From Vibrio sp. ED004 (lineage in GTDB: Bacteria; Pseudomonadota; Gammaproteobacteria; Enterobacterales; Vibrionaceae): a stretch of 64,000 nucleotides of DNA. The translations under genes were made by a program, and so were the position numbers. The stretch covers positions 3,720,001 through 3,784,000 of the forward strand of contig NZ_CP066149.1 of the NCBI RefSeq assembly GCF_023206395.1, read 5' to 3'. Of this stretch, positions 27,760 through 35,419 are shown piece by piece; the stretch's first letter is position 1; every line of letters starts with the position of its first letter. The notes beneath the pieces are model-generated. The model saw nothing but the letters and a program-made list of their open reading frames with translations. It was not told where the DNA came from and did not search any database.

Positions 27760-28523
27760 AATTTTTCTCCTAAAGAGTGAACGCCAATCAGTTCAATGTC
27801 ACTGAAGTGTTCGACCCAATTAATAAATTCAAATCTCGCCAATTGCTGAGCAATTATTTGTTTTATATCGGCTAAAGATTGATTTGTGTGTTGCTGGATC
27901 ATTTGGATAATCGCAACATCTATTTCTCTTAGTTTTATCGTGTTGACACGCTGGTCAGAGTCGCGATAAATCGCGTAATAAACAGGGTGTCGCCTTTGTG
28001 TTAGAAAAGTCAGTGACTCACCATGAACAAGGAAAGGCACCTGCACGAGCTTCATCGTGGTATTGACCGAAAGTCCGATTCGGTAGTGCTGTTCGCTTAT
28101 TTCTAAGGCTTGCTCTGCCGATGTCGGTAGCACTTCATTTGTTGAATCAATCTCAACGCAGAAGGCGCACCATTCGTACTCCAACACTGCCAATTGATCG
28201 TCTGTAAGTTGATGCGTGGCAGCCAAACTAGATATATACATTGGCTGAGTGCGACGCTGAACAAAGCTGACAAACTCAGTTGCTATATGATGAAACTCGG
28301 GCTCTGAGGCGTAATGCACGACAACAAACTCATCCACCAATATCAGCAGTTGGTCTTGATCGACTTGCTGACAAAACAACGGGAAGGTGTTGTTCAATAC
28401 AGCAAATACGTTATCTCTAATGAATTCGCTGTATCGACACACGGTATTGTCTTCAAGTGGCGAACGTATCAATGCGGCCAAAGCTTGTGTTTGCCTTACC
28501 ATTGAGCTTGGTGGGTTATGCAT
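27756..28523 (-). CDS. hvfC: HvfC-like DUF2063 protein, partner of the DUF692 enzyme
   Basis: Protein of 255 residues in the DUF2063 (putative DNA-binding by old annotation) family. In studied modified-peptide pathways it acts as the recognition partner that brings the precursor to the DUF692 iron enzyme. The N-terminal helical domain carries RYSEFIRDNVFAVLNNTFPLF. I chose the ATG at 28521-28523, which overlaps the hvfB stop and has AGGAG 7 bases upstream, rather than one six codons earlier. The C-terminal half is less conserved. Its role here is by family and operon position. Confidence 0.82.
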   Translation of the reverse strand: MHNPPSSMVRQTQALAALIRSPLEDNTVCRYSEFIRDNVFAVLNNTFPLFCQQVDQDQLLILVDEFVVVHYASEPEFHHIATEFVSFVQRRTQPMYISSLAATHQLTDDQLAVLEYEWCAFCVEIDSTNEVLPTSAEQALEISEQHYRIGLSVNTTMKLVQVPFLVHGESLTFLTQRRHPVYYAIYRDSDQRVNTIKLREIDVAIIQMIQQHTNQSLADIKQIIAQQLARFEFINWVEHFSDIELIGVHSLGEKL

Positions 28524-29478
28524 ATAACAACTCCTGCTCAACAGGGCGATGAGTTACACCCGCATCCAAGATCTGACCATGCACATCTCGTAACTCTTCT
28601 GTCAGCACCACCAAAGGCGGCACGTTGTTGTCTCGTTCGAGTAACAAGGGTTTGCTGCCATGAAGATCAAAGGCATAACGCGCCAACTCGATAACCGCTT
28701 GCTGTACTTCCATACCGTGAGTATCAAGTAGCGACTTATCACTCTCTACTAAATGACCAGCAATGTGGTAATAGCGAATCGCATCACTCGGCAACGCCTT
28801 GAGCATTTCAGCAGCCTCAAAGTGGTGGTTGTGACTGTTCACGTAGAGATTGTTGATATCGACCAACAACTCACAACCGCTACGTTTCGCTATCTCTGCA
28901 ATGAAATCACCTTCAGGCATCTCATCTCCGTAATTGTGGTAGTAGGAGATGTTCTCCATCACTAACGGGCGCTGGATGATGTCCTGAACTTGCTTGATTC
29001 TGTCGGCCAAGTAGCCGATATTTTCCGCTCGACGTGGCACGGGTAACAGTTCATACAAATACCCTTGGTTGTCTCGAGAGAAGCTCAAATGCTCGCTGTA
29101 TACCTGAATATTCAGTTCATCGAGAAACTGACCAACCTGACGTACAAACTTTGTGTTTAGGGGTTGGCAGTCACCGATGGATAAGCTTAAACCGTGTGCG
29201 ATCAAAGGGTATTGCTTCGCTATATCCTGTAGTTGTTCGCACTTTAGTCCGCCTAAACTCATCCAGTTCTCTGGTGCTAATTCCAGAAAATCGATATCAG
29301 GGTGCTTTGGGGAACGAGCGAGCAGTTCTATGTGCTCACTGCGCAGTCCAATGCCTTTGTCTGTATTCTGAATGGTTCGCACTTTATGGTTTAACTCTCT
29401 ACTTGCAAGGGCTCGGTTATTTGATGCTAGAGCCTTAGTTTTTAACGCTTTAGTTTCATGCGTTTCTACTGGCCACAT
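28516..29478 (-). CDS. hvfB: HvfB-like multinuclear non-haem iron oxidase (DUF692)
   Basis: Peptide-modifying enzyme of 320 residues with a TIM-barrel fold. Characterised relatives use a di- or tri-iron centre to turn cysteine residues into oxazolone-thioamide or related groups that bind copper. The expected metal-site regions are visible: AHGLSLSIGD, YSEHLSFS, VMENISYY, LVDINNLYVNSHNH and YYHIAGH. A variable N-terminal extension of about 40 residues precedes the domain. It starts inside the last codons of hvfA (13-base overlap), with GGTGGAG upstream. Precursor and enzyme are thus tightly coupled. Confidence 0.88.
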   Translation of the reverse strand: MWPVETHETKALKTKALASNNRALASRELNHKVRTIQNTDKGIGLRSEHIELLARSPKHPDIDFLELAPENWMSLGGLKCEQLQDIAKQYPLIAHGLSLSIGDCQPLNTKFVRQVGQFLDELNIQVYSEHLSFSRDNQGYLYELLPVPRRAENIGYLADRIKQVQDIIQRPLVMENISYYHNYGDEMPEGDFIAEIAKRSGCELLVDINNLYVNSHNHHFEAAEMLKALPSDAIRYYHIAGHLVESDKSLLDTHGMEVQQAVIELARYAFDLHGSKPLLLERDNNVPPLVVLTEELRDVHGQILDAGVTHRPVEQELLYA

Positions 29479-29780
29479 ACTCCACCTGTTACCTTACTGT
29501 TCGCCAATATGATGCGTTCTTTACTCGGTGAAATACCTTCTGCCGTTAAGCCACACTTACCATCTCTAGCTCGAACCAGTCGGTCTTGTGGGTCGCTAGT
29601 AAGCTCAGCTTTTTCAAAACGTTTTTCGGTACCACACTTACCAGCTGCACATTTACCACCGTGACCAGATGATGCTTTGGCCTCAACGGGCGCTTCTGGT
29701 GGCGTATCAGCAAATGCCATCGCTGAATGAAGGCTAATTGCAGAAGTAATGGCAATTGAAAGGGCAATTTTATTGTTCAT
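29466..29780 (-). CDS. hvfA: HvfA-like cysteine-containing RiPP precursor (probable metallophore peptide)
   Basis: Secreted peptide precursor of 104 residues. The signal peptide (1-24) ends at AMAFA. The mature part of about 80 residues has four cysteines, all in small Gly-Lys-Cys contexts: GGKC (C44), AGKCG (C49), DGKCG (C76) and GGVCG (C102). Known HvfA peptides carry repeated EGKCG motifs whose cysteines become oxazolone-thioamide copper ligands. Here the motifs are variant and dispersed, and the rest (EKAELTSDPQDRLVRARDG) is not repetitive. It sits one base after the MBL gene and overlaps hvfB. Function as a copper ligand is inferred. Confidence 0.8.
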   Translation of the reverse strand: MNNKIALSIAITSAISLHSAMAFADTPPEAPVEAKASSGHGGKCAAGKCGTEKRFEKAELTSDPQDRLVRARDGKCGLTAEGISPSKERIILANSKVTGGVCGQ

Positions 29781-29781
29781 G

Positions 29782-30723
29782 TTATTTCTCCTTTACGGCA
29801 GACATAGGGAAGCTTGCGAGGTCGCGGCCAGACATAACTGGGCCATCGTAGTATTCGCGCACTATTTTCACTGATTCGGATTTAAGCTTGAGCCCTAGAC
29901 CCATCCAGTGGTTAAGTACCAACATTTTTGGGTTGATCTCCTTGGCAATTTCACCAATTACAGAAGGCTTAGCGTGCATGAAAGTAGAGACACCATCGGC
30001 TTGTTCATGAATCGCCATTGGCAACATCAAGATGTCGGCACCACGAGCGAAGCCTAAGAAAGCAGGGTTGCTACCGTTTTGGTCGGCTGAAATTACCATC
30101 ACGCCTTCTTCACTTTCGATTCGGTAAGCGAGACAAGGCACATCACCATGAGGAATACCCAGAGCAGTGATCTTTAAACCATCTTTTTCATAAACGACGG
30201 TTGGTACTGTAGATTTGTAGTCAACATCGGTAAGGTTGACCGGGAAGAGGCCATCTGTTCCATCGTATAAGCCTGCAAGGTAAGCGTATGCGCCGTGGTC
30301 AGGGTCAAAATTCGCAGCGAAGTAACCGTTTAGGCTTGGGAACGCTGAACCAGCGGCCGGGCCTGAAATCTCCAATGCCTTTTCACGTTCAAAGAAGTAG
30401 CCACCTTTAAGAAGCGCAGGCACATCATTCACATGGTCGGTATGGAAGTGAGTGATACCCATGAAGTCGAGGTCTTCGAGCTTCGCGCCTGCTTGACCAA
30501 AACGGAGATAAACACCGCCGCCAGCATCGATCATGATGCGTGACTTTCCTTTCCACCAAATGATCTCTCCAGATGATGCACGTAAGTCATCCGAGATAGG
30601 ACCACCTGAACCGAGTATCTGAAGTGTGAAATCTGTATCAACAGGCTTTACTTCGATGGCATAACTGTTTGCTGCTAACGTCAATCCGAGCGCTAACGCG
30701 ATTGCTTTTAATGGCTGTTTCAT
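29782..30723 (-). CDS. Periplasmic MBL-fold metallohydrolase, first gene of the hvf operon
   Basis: Metallo-beta-lactamase-fold protein of 313 residues with a signal peptide (MKQPLKAIALALGLTLAANSYA). The zinc-binding HFHTDH motif is intact, with further ligands likely in GIPHGD, ISADQNG and LNHWM. It resembles RNase Z or arylsulfatase-type MBL enzymes, but it is exported, so RNA is not its substrate. I placed the start at 30721-30723, where the signal peptide begins and GGA lies 11 bases upstream. Only one base separates it from hvfA. It may hydrolyse or mature a metallophore-related ester or lactone; this is a guess. Confidence 0.82.
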   Translation of the reverse strand: MKQPLKAIALALGLTLAANSYAIEVKPVDTDFTLQILGSGGPISDDLRASSGEIIWWKGKSRIMIDAGGGVYLRFGQAGAKLEDLDFMGITHFHTDHVNDVPALLKGGYFFEREKALEISGPAAGSAFPSLNGYFAANFDPDHGAYAYLAGLYDGTDGLFPVNLTDVDYKSTVPTVVYEKDGLKITALGIPHGDVPCLAYRIESEEGVMVISADQNGSNPAFLGFARGADILMLPMAIHEQADGVSTFMHAKPSVIGEIAKEINPKMLVLNHWMGLGLKLKSESVKIVREYYDGPVMSGRDLASFPMSAVKEK

Positions 30724-31029
30724 ATTGTTATCCAATTCTTTGTTTCTTATTTGTTTTCTTTGATGTGAGCATTCAAAGAAGTGAAACTCTCGCCAAGCAG
30801 CACGTTGAGTGCGTGCTTCGCTCTGTTCACGGAGCACAAGATAAAGAATTGTTAATGTTTGGCATATTCAGTAATTTTGAAGTTTACGTTCAGATTTTAT
30901 GAACGATGATATCAAGAGGATTTACGATAGGGAGAGTCGCTCAAACTATGAACAAACTATCGGTTATTTAAGGAAATAGTGGGGGATATTTGATTAGAAG
31001 CTAAATTTGGATAGGAGCTGAAGAGAATA
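30724..31029. other. Upstream region of the hvf operon
   Basis: About 300 bases without a gene. GTGCT...AGCAC forms a possible hairpin in the leader (around 30810-30835). No clear promoter, Fur box or sigma-54 element was recognised. The first 38 codons in frame before the MBL start are open but lack signal-like character. Confidence 0.4.
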
Positions 31030-31054
31030 AAAAAGGTGCAGCTGATACTGCACC
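31030..31054 (-). terminator. Terminator of fdhD
   Basis: On the minus strand GGTGCAG pairs with CTGCACC, followed by TTTTTTATTCTC. Confidence 0.85.
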
Positions 31055-31095
31055 ATTAATCATTAGGTAAGCACTATTTGACGCTTACTGGTGGT

Positions 31096-31926
31096 TTACT
31101 GATCGCCTTTTACATCAAAGCTAATCTTGTCTGCACCAGTAAATACTTGGAAGCGCAAGCCTTTAGCTCGAGCGATCGTAGTGATGCCGAACTTCTGCGC
31201 TAAGTCTAAACCCATTTGTGTAACACCTGAGCGTGATAACAGAACAGGGATGCCCATTTGCGCTACTTTGATGACCATTTCAGAGGTTAGACGGCCCGTG
31301 GTGTAGAAGATCTTATCTGCGCCATCTTCTTTGTTAAGCCACATCTCACCCGCTAGGGTATCAACCGCATTGTGACGGCCTACATCTTCCACAAACGACA
31401 ACACTTGGTCGTCTTTACAAACAGCACAACCATGAACCGCACCCGCTTTTTTGTAGGTGTCGTTGTAATGAGTCAGCGCTTCTAGAGCTGTATAGATTTC
31501 AGATTGCTTAATCTTGGTTTGAGGCACTTGGTAATCTTCCAACTGCTTCATTACGTTTCCATACATGGTGCCTTGGCCACAACCAGACGTTACCGTCTTC
31601 TTCTTCAATGCTTGTTCAAGTTGGCTGGTATCTTCTTTGGTGATAACCGCTGCAGAGCTGGTTTCCCAATCGATAATGATAGATTCCACCGCTTCTGGAT
31701 CAGACAGGAAGCTTTGGTTTTTCAAATAGCCTAAGACTAACGCTTCTGGGCGCGAGCCTAATGTCATCAGCGTTACGATCTCTTTCCAGTTCAACATCAC
31801 GGTAAGAGGGCGCTCGCACGCGATTTGTTTCGTTAGCTTTTCGCCATATTCATCAAACACTTCAACTTCGATGGTCTGAAGTGGGTTTTCACTGGTTTTT
31901 ATTATGTTTGGTTTTACCACAGTCAC
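31096..31926 (-). CDS. fdhD: Formate dehydrogenase accessory sulfurtransferase FdhD
   Basis: Transfers sulfur to the molybdenum or tungsten bis-MGD cofactor so that formate dehydrogenase becomes active. The protein is 276 residues. The catalytic cysteine loop SGCGQGT is present (family Cys-x-x-Cys reduced to a single Cys followed by GQG). HGCAVCKDDQVLSFVEDVGRHNAVDTLAG and FYTTGRLTSEMV are family signatures. It is divergent from the DUF3305 gene, with a sigma-54-type promoter upstream. The substrate enzyme is the alpha subunit at 36.3 kb. Confidence 0.94.
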   Translation of the reverse strand: MTVVKPNIIKTSENPLQTIEVEVFDEYGEKLTKQIACERPLTVMLNWKEIVTLMTLGSRPEALVLGYLKNQSFLSDPEAVESIIIDWETSSAAVITKEDTSQLEQALKKKTVTSGCGQGTMYGNVMKQLEDYQVPQTKIKQSEIYTALEALTHYNDTYKKAGAVHGCAVCKDDQVLSFVEDVGRHNAVDTLAGEMWLNKEDGADKIFYTTGRLTSEMVIKVAQMGIPVLLSRSGVTQMGLDLAQKFGITTIARAKGLRFQVFTGADKISFDVKGDQ

Positions 31927-32047
31927 GTCCTACTTAATGAGATAGCGATTTTAAGAGATAAGAAGTTAGGCAAGAGTCATCATACGACTCTTTAGAATAC
32001 ATGCGTTCTCTGTCTCTTAGTCAGTCTTAGCTTTAACTCAAGCATTT

Positions 32048-32064
32048 AGCAATTCTCATTCCAA
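32048..32064 (-). promoter_or_regulatory. Candidate sigma-54 promoter for fdhD
   Basis: Minus-strand TTGGAATGAGAATTGCT has GG (32062-32061) and GC (32050-32049) exactly 10 bases apart. The -24 element is TGGAA rather than TGGCA. Transcription would start near 32037, about 110 bases before fdhD. Confidence 0.6.
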
Positions 32065-32223
32065 AATAGCGGCTATTCGAGAAAACATGAATCATTCGAT
32101 TAAAATAGAGCAAAATATGAGAGTTCACGGGTAGAGCTGTCTGAATTTACGCGTATCGACTACCGTTATAAGGGTGACTGTCTAACAAAAGCAGCGATGT
32201 TTATTGATGACGGTTAGCGGTTA

Positions 32224-32240
32224 TTGGCGTGTTTATTGCT
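32224..32240 (+). promoter_or_regulatory. Candidate sigma-54 promoter for the DUF3305-DUF3306 pair
   Basis: TTGGCGTGTTTATTGCT has GG at 32226-32227 and GC at 32238-32239, 10 bases apart. Transcription would start near 32251, 68 bases before the ATG. Confidence 0.7.
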
Positions 32241-32259
32241 TTATAGGGCTTATATGATT

Positions 32260-32286
32260 GCGCTCAGTACAAAATGTCCTAAGTGC
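32260..32286 (+). promoter_or_regulatory. Imperfect palindrome around ACAAAATGTC in the DUF3305 leader
   Basis: Twelve-base arms (about nine pairs) flank an AAA centre. The core ACAAAATGTCC also occurs at 33478 and, as ACAAAATGTCG, at 10883. It lies just downstream of the predicted transcription start, so it could be an operator, enhancer or RNA hairpin. Confidence 0.45.
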
Positions 32287-32318
32287 ATTCAGACCAAAGA
32301 AAATCAATTGGGTGAAGT

Positions 32319-32783
32319 ATGTCTGAGATAAAAGAATTCAAAGAACAATATGAGAAAACAGAAGCAGCTTGGCCTATCGGTGTCCAAAGAATAGAGAAAG
32401 AGATCAAAACGGGCATCTGGGTAACCACTCAATGGGAATTGACCGGATTTGAACTGTCACCAGAAGACGATACGCAAGATGTGTGTTTGCTTCAGTTACA
32501 CAAAGACGAACGTACTGACTATCGATTCAATTTAAGCTCTCAACAACCGAAGCTTTTCTTAGTGATGGATAATGTCGATTCAGGCGTTAAGCCAATCATT
32601 CAATTGCTGACAGCCTCACAAACCGTTGCAGGGCAATATATGGACGGAGATAACCAAGTACTGTCTTACGACATGCCTTTGCCTGTACAAGCCTGGATGG
32701 AAGCCTTTATCGGTCGTCATGGCGAGTTATTAGAAGCAAGACGTAAGAAACGTAAAGGGGCGGGCAGATCAAATGGCAACTAA
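32319..32783 (+). CDS. DUF3305 protein of formate dehydrogenase loci
   Basis: Cytoplasmic protein of 154 residues from a family found beside formate dehydrogenase genes. It contains WPIGVQRIEKEIKTGIWVTTQWELTGFE and DERTDYRFNLSSQQPKLFLVMD. There are no cysteine clusters or membrane segments. The basic tail (ARRKKRKGAGRSNGN) overlaps the start of the next gene by 11 bases. It probably assists assembly or maturation of the dehydrogenase; no mechanism is established. The call rests on family and location. Confidence 0.82.
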   Translation: MSEIKEFKEQYEKTEAAWPIGVQRIEKEIKTGIWVTTQWELTGFELSPEDDTQDVCLLQLHKDERTDYRFNLSSQQPKLFLVMDNVDSGVKPIIQLLTASQTVAGQYMDGDNQVLSYDMPLPVQAWMEAFIGRHGELLEARRKKRKGAGRSNGN

Positions 32784-33441
32784 TTTCTTTAGCCGTTGGT
32801 CTCAACGAAAACTCGACGACTCTGCCGATCAAGCGTCACAAGCAGAACAAACATTAGAAGCCGAGCAAAAGCTTGAAGAAGTTCAAGTGGCGTCCTCAGA
32901 GGCTCCAACTTCTGAAACCTCGTCTGATACGCTTTCTTCTCCTGACGTAGAAACATCTGAGTCATTAGAAAGCAGTCCAGATACAGAGGCCGAAGCCACA
33001 CAAGATGGAGCCACTGAAGCAAGTGAAGATTTGTCTGTTGCTCAACTATTGGTATCAGAAGCCTCAGAAAGCGTAAAAAAAGCCGCATTGCGTAAATTAT
33101 TTCTCTCAGAGGAGTTTAATGTACGTGATGGCTTAGATGATTATGATGACGACTACAGCAATCTTAAGTCACTTTCCGAAGGTGTCGCTGAAACATTACG
33201 TGATTGGGTCAAAGATAAAACTGAAGAAGAACCAGCTGAGGAATCATCTCAAGATATTGAAAATAAAGAAGAAGACTCAGTTGGTAACGTTGAAGAAGCG
33301 GAATCAGAGCTTGTTGAAAGTGACGAAATCACGGGACAAGAAAAAGAACTGTATAAAAATACAGTATCAGATAATAGCGACACCGAATCTATAGAAGATG
33401 ACTTAAAAGAGGTGGGACAAAATATACCACACAAAGAATAG
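32773..33441 (+). CDS. DUF3306 protein, acidic, of formate dehydrogenase loci
   Basis: Highly acidic, low-complexity protein of 222 residues. The N-terminal FFSRWSQRKLD and the central LSVAQLLVSEASESVKKAALRKLFLSEEFNVRDGLDDYDDDY stretch are the conserved DUF3306 parts. The remaining Glu/Ser-rich regions look disordered. It overlaps the DUF3305 gene, so the two are coupled. It is probably an accessory factor for the formate dehydrogenase complex; the function is unproven. Confidence 0.82.
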   Translation: MATNFFSRWSQRKLDDSADQASQAEQTLEAEQKLEEVQVASSEAPTSETSSDTLSSPDVETSESLESSPDTEAEATQDGATEASEDLSVAQLLVSEASESVKKAALRKLFLSEEFNVRDGLDDYDDDYSNLKSLSEGVAETLRDWVKDKTEEEPAEESSQDIENKEEDSVGNVEEAESELVESDEITGQEKELYKNTVSDNSDTESIEDDLKEVGQNIPHKE

Positions 33442-33495
33442 GTACATTTTGACTAAACACTCAATGATCCGCTTGCGACAAAATGTCCCAAGCGG
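33414..33495 (+). promoter_or_regulatory. Candidate enhancer dyads upstream of the formate dehydrogenase operon
   Basis: Dyad-like elements resembling GGGACA-N3-TGTCCC occur at 33414-33428 (in the DUF3306 3' end), 33441-33455 and 33474-33488 (GCGACA-AAA-TGTCCC). They are 66-147 bases before the -24 element, a usual enhancer distance. The third lies within a terminator hairpin, so its conservation may have another cause. Confidence 0.4.
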
Positions 33496-33502
33496 TTTTT
33501 TT
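33469..33502 (+). terminator. Terminator after the DUF3306 gene
   Basis: CCGCTTG pairs with CAAGCGG, and GACA with TGTC across an AAA loop (one mismatch between the stems), followed by seven T's. Confidence 0.85.
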
Positions 33503-33558
33503 ATTGTTCAAACAGACTTAAATTTACGCTAATTCATTGAAAATAATGAATTATTAAA

Positions 33559-33576
33559 TTGGCATGGCATTTGCTA
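33559..33576 (+). promoter_or_regulatory. Candidate sigma-54 promoter for the formate dehydrogenase operon
   Basis: TTGGCATGGCATTTGCT has GG at 33561-33562 and GC at 33573-33574, exactly 10 bases apart, an excellent match to TGGCA-N7-TTGC. The start would be near 33586, leaving a leader of about 155 bases. Confidence 0.8.
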
Positions 33577-33742
33577 AATATCGTTCATTATCAACTTTTT
33601 TGTAGATAGCCTGAGTAAGGTTGACTGGATAATGAATAGCTAGCGAGACCGTTAGTTGTTAACTGATTACTCAGCAAGTTCTCTGTCGCTAACTACAATG
33701 AAGGTTGAACAGATTATCCATATCCAAAGATGGAACTGAGCA

Positions 33743-35410
33743 ATGCTTAAACAATTATTAGAACAAGCAACTTCAAATAACGCGAAAGCAAGGCTGTATG
33801 CATTTGAAAATACAGTTGAGTTAACAAACCTGATTCCACCGACAGTCAGTTATGAAAGCGGTGGTAATACGCTGATTATTGGTCCAACGGCGATCATCGA
33901 AAGTGCTGCGGCGCAATTGCCTCAGTTAACAAGCCTGACACTGCTTTCAACCGATGGTGTGAAAGCGACGAATACTGAGTCAGAGCTTTACTACGCGAAC
34001 GCGGTTCAAGTTTCTGGTTTCCTAGGTACGTTCGAAGTTCTTATCGAGAGCAAAGGCCTAACCAATAACCTAGCGAAAGTGGCGATTAATCATGACTGCT
34101 TCGATGTGGTTTTGGATTTATGCCTAAGCAGCTGTATGACTGAAGAAGTGCCTGTCCCTGGTTATTACCCAGTTGGGCGCGGCTATCCTAAATTGGCTGA
34201 AGCGTTGGAAGAGATTCCTACGTTAATGGGCACGTTTGATAAGCCTAAGTTCTTCCGTTTAGACACAAACCTTTGTGCGCACAGTTCTCGTGGCGTGAAA
34301 GGTTGTGAGCGTTGTGTTGATGCTTGTCCAGCTGGCGCACTTTCAAGTGAAGGTTCAGATAAGACAGGTCACAAGATCGAGATTAACCCTTACCTATGCC
34401 AAGGCGTGGGTACTTGTGCAACGAGCTGTCCGACAGAAGCTATCTCTTACGCATTGCCTAATCCTGACGATACTCAAAAATTCATTGAACGTACGCTAGC
34501 TAACTACGAGCAAGCGGGCGGTTTGGATCCTATCGTACTTATCTGTAGCTCACGTCATGAAACCTACAACGTGATGGCGCTTAAAGCTCTACCAGATAAC
34601 GTGATTCCGATTGTTGTGGAAGAACTGCCTTCTATTGGTATCGATACTTGGTTTGCAGCTCTCGTCAATGGTGCGACTCAGGTTCTGTTTGCAGCATCTC
34701 GCTTTATGCCAGAAACGATCATTCGTGTTCTGAATAACGAAGTAGGGATCGCACAGGAACTGCTAGACCAAATCGGTATTCCAAAAGAAACCATCGATAT
34801 CCTGTATTTGGAATCGCTACGTGAAGGTCCTCCAACACTGTGTGTGGATTCGTTCGACCTTGCACTTGGCGATCTGCACGGTAATAAGCGCCAACGTCTA
34901 TTCACTGCACTTGATGCTATGTCTTCGGCTCGCATTCCAGTTGAGAACATTGTTGAGCTTCCATCGAATGCGCCATATGGCACGGTTTCGTGTGAAAGCA
35001 AAGATTGTACGTTGTGTATGAGTTGTGTGGCTGTGTGTCCGACACGAGCACTTCATACCGACGGCGCATCTCCATCACTTAAATTTGTAGAACAAGACTG
35101 TATTCAATGTGGTCTGTGTGAAAAAGCATGTCCTGAGAATGTTCTGACTCTAACGCCTCGTATGAACTGGGTGAAAGAGGAGCGTCAGAAAGCGGTTGTG
35201 ATTCATGAAGAGAAAGCAGCGGAATGTGTACGTTGCCATAAACCATTCGCACCTCAATCTATGATTGACATGTTACAGAACAAGTTACGCGGTCACTCTC
35301 ACTTTTCAGATGAAGCAGCGATTAATCGTATTGCGATGTGTGAAGACTGTCGTGTGGTGGATATGTTCGATTCAATGGCTCAAGACCCATTGAAACAATT
35401 GAAATACTAG
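33743..35410 (+). CDS. Polyferredoxin-like 4Fe-4S protein of the formate dehydrogenase operon
   Basis: Cytoplasmic iron-sulfur protein of 555 residues and first gene of the operon. Ferredoxin-like cysteine sets are at about 188-195 (CERCVDACP), 219-229 (CQGVGTCATSCP), about 416-430 (CESKDCTLCMSCVAVCP) and about 455-466 (CIQCGLCEKACP). CVRCHKPF and CEDC near the C-terminus suggest one more metal site. It has no TAT signal, so it acts on the cytoplasmic side, perhaps moving electrons during assembly or to another acceptor. Members of this type occur regularly in Vibrio and Shewanella formate dehydrogenase clusters. Confidence 0.87.
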   Translation: MLKQLLEQATSNNAKARLYAFENTVELTNLIPPTVSYESGGNTLIIGPTAIIESAAAQLPQLTSLTLLSTDGVKATNTESELYYANAVQVSGFLGTFEVLIESKGLTNNLAKVAINHDCFDVVLDLCLSSCMTEEVPVPGYYPVGRGYPKLAEALEEIPTLMGTFDKPKFFRLDTNLCAHSSRGVKGCERCVDACPAGALSSEGSDKTGHKIEINPYLCQGVGTCATSCPTEAISYALPNPDDTQKFIERTLANYEQAGGLDPIVLICSSRHETYNVMALKALPDNVIPIVVEELPSIGIDTWFAALVNGATQVLFAASRFMPETIIRVLNNEVGIAQELLDQIGIPKETIDILYLESLREGPPTLCVDSFDLALGDLHGNKRQRLFTALDAMSSARIPVENIVELPSNAPYGTVSCESKDCTLCMSCVAVCPTRALHTDGASPSLKFVEQDCIQCGLCEKACPENVLTLTPRMNWVKEERQKAVVIHEEKAAECVRCHKPFAPQSMIDMLQNKLRGHSHFSDEAAINRIAMCEDCRVVDMFDSMAQDPLKQLKY

Positions 35411-35419
35411 GAGTTAGCC

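Noticed and set aside
33474..33488. GCGACAAAATGTCCC as certain enhancer evidence
   Set aside because: It lies inside the terminator stem of the preceding gene, so symmetry there has another explanation; kept only as a low-confidence site.
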